From positions 87,598 through 151,597 of the forward strand of contig JAPJBO010000559.1 in NCBI GenBank assembly GCA_030068145.1: DNA of 64,000 nucleotides, in the 5' to 3' direction. Position numbers and translations under genes: made by a program. How positions within the stretch are numbered: position 1 is the stretch's first letter; each line of letters starts with the position of its first letter. Of this stretch, positions 56,202 through 64,000 are shown one piece after another. The stretch is from Diplonema papillatum. Lineage: Eukaryota; Euglenozoa; Diplonemea; Diplonemida; Diplonemidae. The notes under the pieces are model-generated. The model had not been told where the DNA came from, ran no database searches, and worked only from the letters and a program-made list of their open reading frames with translations.

Positions 56202-57617
56202 GTTGTGTAATAAATTGATCTACGTGCGTGTTGGTTAAATTATATACACAAAGCTTCTTCAAAACACCTTTCCGTCGAAGGTGAGAAAATATGGGCTACC
56301 AACACCGAGGCGCGGCAAGAGACTCGTTGCACAAGCTCGTTTCCCCCACACTTCTACATACCTACAAAGCTTGTGTTGAGGAGCAACCTTACCACGGGTA
56401 ATTCGCAAGGCATGCGACAAGTCTCGTCCGAGGCTGCCTCTTGCATAGTAGATCTCACTCCATTGCACGATCCCCCGGCGGCCTTGCATAACCGTGTGCT
56501 ATCATTTCGTGGCCAAGCCGTACCGATGTCGGCCCACCTGCTTGAATTTACGCGGAAGAGATTCCGTATTCTGTCGGCAGGAGGACATCGGCATTCGCCA
56601 GCAAGTGTCTGCTCCGCAAGATAGGCGTGCATTCTTTAAGACTCGGACCGTCGAGGGGGAAAAAAAAAAGGAATGAGCAAGGAATGAGAGGCCTAGAAGA
56701 ACTCGCCTGGACAACGGGTGGATTGAGACCGTGCAATACTCGATCAGCAGCTCACCACGAACTGGTAGTTAGGTTGGATAGGTGACCTCGAGGGTGGGCC
56801 CATAGTACACCGCAACCCTTCAACCCTCGGCACCACTAAGCGACGGCACTGGTTAGAGTGTCTTGTGAAACCAGATGTTCGTGGCTTTTGCAGACTTGAA
56901 CCGAATGGAATGGGGTTCAGGCAAGCCAATCTTTACGAGCTCTCCATTTGTTGCCCTCCCCACCAACCGTGAGCCAACCAGTACGGGGACCAAGGACTGA
57001 CAACGAAAGGACGTGAAGAAAGCTAGCAGGAATTGGTCGTGCAACACACAAAAGCATCTAAATAATCTGCACGCGAAAGCCCTCACGCCATCGGGAATTC
57101 CTCACGAGCCAGCCGAGCACAACCGAGGAAGCCAAAGCTTTAGCGTTTTTAGAGGCAACTTTGTCGCAACAAATTTTTTTAACCGAGTGACACTGTCAGT
57201 AATAAACGCTAGTAAACAGAGCGCAGACCGTACCAAGTTGAAGACCAAAGGGAAACGAGGACGCGGGCACCGTCTGTCCTGTTCCTCGGTGCGCCCAAGT
57301 ATCTTTGATCAGTCAATCTTCGCGCGATTGATCGACTTTCGGTTGGACTCGCGCAATGTAGCAAGCTCTTTCTCCTTCTTCTGCATGGATTTGGTATAAA
57401 ACTGCGGGTGCGCGCCCCAATGGAAAATAAATAACGCTAGAAAAGGTACACCCTGACCTGTAATGTATGGCCCTTTAATTTGCGGAATTCTATTTTTTAT
57501 GGCCATGCAATTTTATGGACGAATTATTTTATTTTTTGGAGGGGCCCAGAAATAGTATTTCCTGTCCAGGCTCTTGGACAGGACTCGACCTTTTCTGGGG
57601 ACAGGGAACTAGCTACT
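56202..57617. other. No gene recognised
   Basis: Upstream region of the kelch gene. 57466-57560 (TTTATGG, GGACGAATT and TATTTTATTTTTTGG) resembles 58985-59080, so both may be remnants of one AT-rich element. Confidence 0.4.
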
Positions 57618-58700
57618 CTAGGCATACTGTGCATACGAGTCGTATTCTCGTCTAAACTCGTATTTCGGTTTTCGGAGCAAATTCTCGCCAAACGACTCGT
57701 ATTCTCGTGCCAAACTCGTCTAAACTCGTATCATTCTCGTCAAAACTCGTCTAAACTCGTAATGACGAGTTTAGACGTGTACAGGCTATTTTCACTGTGG
57801 AACACGGTAATTGGCCTTCTGTGCTACTTTCCTTTACCACAAGATTGGTATCCTGCGACCCGCTGTTCCACAAATCCTTCAGCTCCTGTATTCCAAGAAT
57901 TCCTGCTCCCGAACTGTCGCTTTTCAGCCTACGGTTTTCAGGGCCACGGTATTTGGGGATGACCAACCGCACGAAGAAGTGCGTAGTTTTGTTGTTGCAA
58001 GATAGGCAAGACGGGGGTCCGGTCTACAAACAAGCAAAGTACCCCATCACGACTTCAGGTCAAGCATACGGAGGCGGTGCCGCGACGACCACGTGCTGTG
58101 CACCTCGTTGAGAAGGGAGCAATTCTCAGCAGGATACTTGGTGCTCGCCGTGACTTCTTTGCACCGAGAGATGAGAGCAGGGAAATGTTAACGAGGCGGA
58201 TGATGCCACATGATTGGTCCCATGATAGCCCACAAGCAAGCACGCTCGACGCCACCATGTTTCCCCAGTCACCCACGTATGTTCCGTCGATCAGGGACGC
58301 CAGGCCGGGAGAGTGTCAAGCTTTTTTGGCCTCGCGAGTTCTTGACTAACGAACTGCACCAACAAGCGTGACGGTTAGAATGTTGAAGTTGCTTGGGTGA
58401 GGGCGGCAATATTGATGTTGGCATCATCGACATCAATTTTATCACGGTGAAACGCTTCTGCAGCTGCCATCACTTCCTCTTTTGGTCGCGTTGCGTCTTT
58501 TACGGACCAGAACCAGCCCAGGAAAGGTTTTCCTCCGGACACAACATTTCTTTGCACCAAAGAATATGTCTCAAGAATGACCTTGTGGCCAAAATACCCC
58601 CAGTAAAACCACCTTCAAAAAGATTCTCGTCTAAACTCGTATGACGAGTTTAGACGAGAATCTGATACGAGAATACGACTCGTATGCACTGTATGTCTAG
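57618..58700. mobile_element. TIR element with CTCGT(C)TAAA subrepeats
   Basis: Ends CTAGGCATACTGTGCATACG / CGTATGCACTGTATGTCTAG, then inverted AGTCGTATTCTCG. Subterminal blocks TCTCGTCTAAACTCGTA occur several times at both ends, including a hairpin ACTCGTCTAAACTCGTAATG / ATGACGAGTTTAGACG. Length 1083 bp. No transposase was recognised. Confidence 0.75.
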
Positions 58701-59265
58701 GGGGTGCCCCGACCACCCACCACAGAGACAGATGTTAAATATGCCTGCGCCGCAGGCGCGGAAATTTTTGAACAATCACACAAAAGCAAATGCTTGTTTC
58801 CGATAGAGGAGGATGTTCTTGTTAAAAAGTACCTCTGACTGACCCAGCTTGCGATCGATGGACTGTGGGCAGGGCTTACTTACGGCTTCAAAGCTGATTG
58901 GACAATACAGTTATTGAACGGTCGCTGTGTGTTCTTCTCGCCGAGCCCTTTCCTGTCCATAGCATGGCCAGTGACTTGTTGCTTTGGTCCTATAATTTGT
59001 GGTCAGCCATTTTATGGATTTGTAATCTATGGACGAATTCATTTATTTTAGGCGATTTTTGGCGAATCCATAAATAGAAAGCGGGGTGTAGTAGCAGTAG
59101 GAAATACTGTCCAGTGTACGCTTGTGCAACCACAATCTGCACAGAGGCATCAGTCACGCTTGTGCAAACACAATAGGCACGGACACGTCATTGCTGTGAC
59201 TTTGCGGGCAGCACACGCGTGCTGCAATTGGAAGGCTGAAACCACAAACCGCTCCAGCTACTACA

Positions 59266-59357
59266 TCGTTTTAAAGTTCGCTTGAAACTCCGGGGGTTTA
59301 GGGTCTCGTGTGACCATTGTTAAATGCGTTCTCTTAGAGCAAGAAAGGGCTATATTG
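59266..59357 (+). repeat. Dispersed short repeat R2, copy 5
   Basis: TTTAAAGTTCGCTTGAAACT, then GTTCTCTTAGAGCAAGAAAG; see 4973-5110. Confidence 0.6.
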
Positions 59358-60151
59358 GTGTGATCCGCCCTCGAGTTTTCCGTAGTTCTTCCGTAGTCTT
59401 GCCGTACTTAGGGGTGTCGAAAAAATATTTTTACAGAAAAAAATTCGCTTTTTACCCAACTACTGCGCAGGGCTGTCAGTTTGGTCTCTGCATGCCTGGA
59501 GCACCAAAAATCTGCCTCTTACCAAAAGGAAAAAAACGAGGCACCCATCTTGGAATCGGGCCTGCCGTCAGTTAGAGTCTACTGGTTGTGTCACAGAATA
59601 TCTGTATCTGCATCAACGATGTCATGTTTGACGTCTTCGTTTAGGGTGGTCGCTGTTGTCGCTGTCTCCACCCCTTCAAGCGCCCCAGGCGTACTTTGCG
59701 ATCATGGATGCTTTCGATTGCTGACGCCACCGTATTCTCGAGGCTTTGCACCCGAAGTGGCGGCTCACCGTGGACGGGGAGGTGCCGCGGTGCACAACTT
59801 GGCGCGACAGCAAATGTCTCGAATCCGCCGGTTTCCCTGATCCGCTATTTCTCGCTTGAGCTTTCCGACCGTGCCTTCGACCAGGGATAGGCCAAGCGTT
59901 CCAGGACGAGGAACAGAAGGGTCTTCCTGAGTGCAAAACCTTTGTACTTCTAAGATGAACCCGCAGGCTGCGTGGTGCAGCAGGCCTTTCAGAAAAGCCG
60001 CGTTGCAGTCAGAAAGTGGGGTGATCGCCCGAGACGAAGATCGCCTTTAACTCCATGGTACTTTCCAATTCCGTGACGTACGACACCGTCAGGAAGGTTG
60101 GCGTTCAGTTGTGTCACTGCTTCGGAATCGGGGGCGAATTCCTTGGGTATA

Positions 60152-61253
60152 CAGGTTAGACGGTAATTCTGGCGTTTTTAATTCTGGCGGATTTGGCTGT
60201 CCGCCAGAAATAAAAATGCCAGAATTAACGCCGCCACAATTAAAAGCGCACTGCCAGATCCCGCCCACTCACTGCTCTCCTCGAAGGCCGAATGAAGGTG
60301 CGCCGTGACCGCAAATACAGCTACCTCGCCTCTGCGCTTGATGCGGTTTCGAAGGAGCAGGTTGTGAAGTCCTGGGGTGCGGCAGGCCTTCTTCGTGCCG
60401 TGTGGAACGATGTGCCCCCCTCCACCCTCACTATCTACTACGACCAATACCGGCGGCTCGCCGAGCTTGACATTGAGGAAACCGAACCGATGGGTCCAGA
60501 CTACGAGGCCGACGAAGAAAGACGGGCTGCAAGTGAGCCTTTGGGCACCGATCAGCCTCCCGCGAGCGCGCCTGCTGTTAGAACAAGCCAGTCTGTTTCT
60601 CGGCGGCAACACAGAACGGCAGACGCTGCAACCCCCGTGGCTGCTGGCCATCAGCCCTTTGTGCTTGTGGTGAGAAAAGGAAGGCCCAAGCAAGAGAATC
60701 TAACTAACGACCAGCGCAAAGCAGCGCACCGTGCGCACACGGCAGCAAAAAAAGCGCAGAAGCGCCCGAGAACGGCCGGACTCCAAACATTTGGTTTTGG
60801 GGCTCCCCCAGCCAAGAGACGTCTGGCCGACATCGATTGACGAACCAGAACTTTCCCTCACTACCCACTTGTTAAATGATCACTCTAATTGAGCGCTAAT
60901 CTGGTCATGTAACAGGTGAACTACGGACACACAGTGTTGGCCTTCTGTGTTTTTTTGATGAAAAGCGCCCACCCGCCAGCATAGCCCTCCCTTTCCCCCT
61001 CACGCGTTACTGCTTTCTTTTTCGTTTCTTGAACGTTGCTCTTCTTTTTTTCTGTACAAACCCCTCGTGTGCCTTCTACTGTACCGTTTACCCACGGTAC
61101 CAATCACCACGATGCCATTTTCCCTCCTCCTCCTCTGAAATAAATAATTAAATCAAAAAGGCCGAAAAATCGAAAAATCCCGGTCCGCCAGAAATAAAAA
61201 CGCCACCTTTAAAGACGACGCAGTTAAAGCCGCCAGAATTACCGTCTAACCTG
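60152..61253 (+). mobile_element. Tc1/mariner-pogo-like element (TA target site)
   Basis: TIRs CAGGTTAGACGGTAATTCTG / CAGAATTACCGTCTAACCTG (at least 24 bp) with the dinucleotide TA on both outer sides. Subterminal TCCGCCAGAAATAAAAA occurs near both ends. Length 1102 bp. TA duplication and CAG-starting TIRs are typical of the Tc1/mariner superfamily. The one coding frame (60292-60840) looks like a transposase tail only. Confidence 0.75.
60292..60840 (+). pseudogene. Probable transposase C-terminal tail (pogo/DDE_1-like)
   Basis: 182 residues starting MKVRRDRKYSYLASALDAVS, then KEQVVKSWGAAGLLRAVWND, then an acidic stretch and a very basic tail (RKAAHRAHTAAKKAQKRPRT). The S-x-E-x-V-x-x-S-W-x-x-x-G-L pattern resembles the helix that follows the DDE core in pogo-type transposases. 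No catalytic Asp/Glu region is present in the element, so it is a deleted derivative or an accessory protein. The family call rests mostly on the TA-flanked TIRs. Confidence 0.45.
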
Positions 61254-62629
61254 TAGTTGTCTTCCACGACAGCGTCTCCAACAAGAGCGAAGCCTAGACC
61301 CAGCCTGCGAACTGTAGTCTGAGCATCTTGCTTCCCTGAGGGGTGCAGGACGTTCGTCTTTGCAGATGACTGCGATACCATCTCAGGGAACTTACCGAAG
61401 AACACGAGTAGCAACTCAAGTACCGACTTTCCCGAGTTTCCAACATGGGCACTCATGCAGAACGCAGCAGCCCATGCAGGGCCAAACCTGCCGAGCCAAT
61501 GATGTTATTCGGCGGCAAGCCATTCCTGCAACTCTGGACCGACTGACGTAATTTGCGGCCTGGCATACAGCCTTTGTCTCCTTCTCAAAGCGAAGCGACG
61601 AGATCGCTGCTGTGGCAACCCGATGCATGCGGTGGACAACTTCAAAGACCCGCGTGCACACGAATCCACCTAGAGCAGCACCCCTATCGACATACACAAT
61701 ACAAAAACGCAACGGTCTTGCCCGAATGAGGCTTCCTCGCCCAGTACATTCAACACAATCAGTTCGTCGGTCAACTTCGCGAAGTACTGAATCATCTTCT
61801 GGTTGATACCATTGACGGCATGTGATGTGAACGTCGAGGTGGTGCCACAGGATTCTCCCTTCATCGGTTTTCCGTGTCGCTGTAAAAGCCGGGCCCAGTA
61901 TCGAACTGCAGCGCGACATTGCAGTTTTGGGTTTCCTTCAGGAACTCCATATCTCGCGAGACTAGGTTCAAGGTCCAGATCTCTTCGACGCGCCGACGAG
62001 ACACCTTTACGGCACACGTCTTTTCTAGCACTGCAGTGCACAATCTCATGCACTCGTGCATGAGATCATCTACGAGGGTGCGCAACCGTGTGTCGTCTGC
62101 TTCCTGGCTGCCAGCGACATAACGTCTCTCGCACTCAAGCAGAACACGTTACGTCAAAAGCAGTACCCCCTAGCCGAAACCCGGGTTCCTGGAAAAATCC
62201 CGAGCGCCGGAAAAATAATTTTTGGACACCCCTTTCGAGTTTTCCGTAGTTCTTCCGTAGTTCTACCATGGTTTCACCGTACTATATGGAACCACGAAAT
62301 GAATCTCGCGTATTATTTACATAGGGGCCCAAACTCGTATATAATTTACATACCGTATAGAATTTACATTTCTTGGACCCAAAAAATGTAAATTATATGC
62401 GAGAGGGGGGTTTAGTACTGCCGTGGCCTGGGTCAGCAGCATGTTAGGCATACTGGATCAAATACGCCGGCTCGTGTCGTCGCTGGGTTTCGGCTCCGAC
62501 GGTAATTAGGTAGGGGGCACGTGCAGTGATTGGGAACACCACTGTGACACCGGTGACACCAGGAAGAAAACACAGCCAGATGGGAGGCAGGTAGGGCCTA
62601 CGCCCTGGCACGGCAACACTGCTGGTCAT

Positions 62630-62745
62630 TTTTGACCCAAATATGACTGGTCAGCCGGTCAATTTTGCCCCAAAAATGACCGGTCATAAATCGGTCAATT
62701 TTCAGCGATGGATTTTCTTAGTCATAAATGACCGGCCTTTTTCTT
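62630..62745. repeat. TGACCGGTCA-rich short tandem repeats
   Basis: Units like AAATGACCGGTCATAAATCG and CGGTCAATTTT recur four to five times, partly as inverted pairs. Confidence 0.65.
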
Positions 62746-62761
62746 AGCGCAAATCGCGCTG

Positions 62762-62826
62762 CTCGTAGTTTTCCAGTGTGCCACGAGTGGCCGTAGGCCA
62801 CGAGTGAAACACTGGAAAACTACGAG
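62762..62826. repeat. Hairpin with 18 bp perfect arms
   Basis: CTCGTAGTTTTCCAGTGT pairs with ACACTGGAAAACTACGAG around a loop that itself folds (GTGGCCGTAGGCCAC). A second inverted pair nearby, 62868-62899 and 63033-63061 (ACCCGACTTTTCTGCAC / GTGCAGAAAAGTCGGGT), suggests a decayed foldback element. Confidence 0.7.
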
Positions 62827-63614
62827 TGCAGAAAAAAAAACTACCTTTTTCGAGTGAATGAGATAGGTTTTCCACCGCACCACCCGACTTTTCTGCACTC
62901 GAGTTGCACTGACACGGTAGAGCGGAGGCCAAAATCGAAGAAAGATGTTCAAGCGGGAAGCAGCAGATGTCTTTACAAGTGCAAGATGACACGTAAGGAA
63001 GACAGAGTGCCATGTGACGCAAATGATGCCAGGTGCAGAAAAGTCGGGTGCCAGGTGGAAAATGTACTTACTTCCCTCCCTCGCTGAGGTGTGGGTTGTT
63101 TTGTGTACCCAATTATTGTGGGAATTTTCCTTAGCGTCTCAGTTGGGTGCGGGGGCAGAAGACGCTGTTTGCCGCGGTGCATATAAGTCGCACTTTGAGG
63201 CCCATCACACTACTTCGCCCGGGTATCTGGGTCGCGCTTGCTTTTGAATCTCACCGGTTCGTCCGGTTGTTTGCTTCGCGCTTCCTCTTCATTTTGCGTC
63301 CTCGTCTCCACTCCCTATTGTGCGTATGTGTCGCAAAAAGCTTCCGATAAAGAGTACGAGGACGTTTTAAAGGGGGGAAGAGAAGCCAAAGCCTGTGTTT
63401 GGTTTCTGGTAAAGAATGGGCAGAATACATCCTTTACTTCTGTGTGTATTCCTTTGCCTTTGCAAATTGTCCGTACAACCAACCGTTATTCCCTGGATAG
63501 CTGTAACTTTGTCCGACTCGGGCATAGGACTCTGCGGACACCATCCAACGTCTGGGCGGAAATCCCGACTATGAAGAATCCGGTAGGTCAGGTTTTTATA
63601 TCCGGTAGGTCATG

Positions 63615-64000
63615 TTATTTTTTAGGAAGAAAGCAAAGGCAGACCTTCTTCTTCAACCTTGCGTTGGCGTCGAACTTCGATGTAAGATTTGAGAAGTCCA
63701 TAGGATTTCGTCGTGTCCAAGGGACAGGAAACTTGGAGGCATCTTGCCTCAGGATGTGAATTGAGAACAGCTGATGAGCGTAGATGGTCTGCGGGTTCAT
63801 CAACGACTGCATAAACAAGGGAGGGCACAGCGACCATTTGGTGTGCAAGAAAGCAACGATAGCGGTCGCCACGCCAATGTTAGTAGCCATGCCTATCAGT
63901 TGCGAGACGTGATAATCTTCGACGGTCTTCTCCGTCACCTTCTGATCTTCCCCCTGTACCTCTGTGCCGAAGGGTGTTGTCTCGTAGACTTTGATGTCCA
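63615..64000 (-). CDS. PHO88/SND3-like ER protein, 3' part (cut by window edge)
   Basis: The frame enters from the window edge (first whole codon at 63998) and ends at 63615, giving 128 residues. EDQKVTEKTVEDYHVSQL, then VATAIVAFLHTKWSLCPPLF, then MQSLMNPQTIYAHQLFSIHI align with the second half of yeast Pho88/Snd3 (VTTVRDYDLKEI, MMGFMHLYLKYTNPLFMQS, LEHNEVKIHLFGK). The last ~40 residues (FPVPWTRRNPMDFSNLTS...) replace the family's KRPFK tail. Pho88/SND3 sits in the ER membrane and helps SRP-independent targeting of membrane proteins. The N-terminal membrane helix should lie beyond position 64000. Confidence 0.8.
   Translation of the reverse strand, partial: DIKVYETTPFGTEVQGEDQKVTEKTVEDYHVSQLIGMATNIGVATAIVAFLHTKWSLCPPLFMQSLMNPQTIYAHQLFSIHILRQDASKFPVPWTRRNPMDFSNLTSKFDANARLKKKVCLCFLPKK

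Larger units (their letters stand above)
59410..62233. mobile_element. Composite TIR element carrying a nested TA-flanked element
   Basis: Inverted ends AGGGGTGTCGAAAAAATATT / AAAAATAATTTTTGGACACC-CCT. A 27 bp direct repeat (TCGAGTTTTCC...TTCCGTAGT) lies just outside both ends (59371-59397 and 62235-62261). The minus strand at 61260-62085 and 59640-59940 carries decayed coding sequence, including an HTH-like TSPSTVSRHFGC segment, suggesting a broken transposase of unknown family. A second element (60152-61253) is inserted inside. Confidence 0.55.

Overview
This is a nuclear window from a repeat-rich microbial eukaryote, probably a protist. Protein genes are sparse, and at least three of them need GT-AG introns. 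Tandem duplications and inverted-repeat elements fill most of the rest. The species cannot be read from the window, but two hints exist. The homoaconitase gene points to a lineage that makes lysine by the alpha-aminoadipate route (fungi, euglenids, thraustochytrids and some other protists). The small-subunit rRNA fragments read CCACTGCTGTAAACGATGCC where most nuclear 18S genes carry a CTTAACCATAAACTATGCC-like string, so this is not an ordinary fungus, plant, stramenopile or typical alveolate. A euglenozoan-like affinity would fit both hints but is only a guess.

All genes I can name lie on the minus strand. They are: a MYND zinc-finger exon (934-1043); a two-exon coiled-coil/polyQ-polyH gene (1490-3132); homoaconitase LYS4 (12945-18827, one 3.7 kb intron); a secreted cysteine-rich protein with a truncated tandem copy (20584-21984); PEX11 (28389-29120); an AlgH/UPF0301 protein with an LYR-like N-terminus (42002-43258); a PPR-like helical protein (44834-47068) with a decayed relative (48208-48860); a two-exon coiled-coil gene (49330-52950); a kelch-propeller membrane protein (54750-56201); and the 3' end of a PHO88/SND3-like gene cut by the window edge (63615-64000). 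Exon phases add up in all three spliced models. Introns start with GTATGC in two of them, GTATGC also follows the MYND exon, and the third intron starts GTGTGC.

The repeat fraction has four parts. First, scattered pieces of nuclear rRNA: LSU at 3472-3855 and 5528-7258, SSU at 20046-20282, 34770-34966 and 40615-40828. They are shuffled and partly overlapping. One is split by a hAT-like transposon. Second, several families of terminal-inverted-repeat elements, many with ends made of long G or C runs. Third, echoes: partial tandem copies of a gene's own exon or 3' end lying beside it (LYS4, the PPR-like gene, the cysteine-rich gene, and more weakly the coiled-coil and AlgH genes). Fourth, micro- and minisatellites, including about 438 bp of pure GT.

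The genes do not form one pathway. They are ordinary housekeeping and organelle genes (lysine synthesis, peroxisome division, ER targeting, organelle RNA handling) scattered through transposon debris. I saw no CRISPR array, tRNA gene, operon or obvious defence system.
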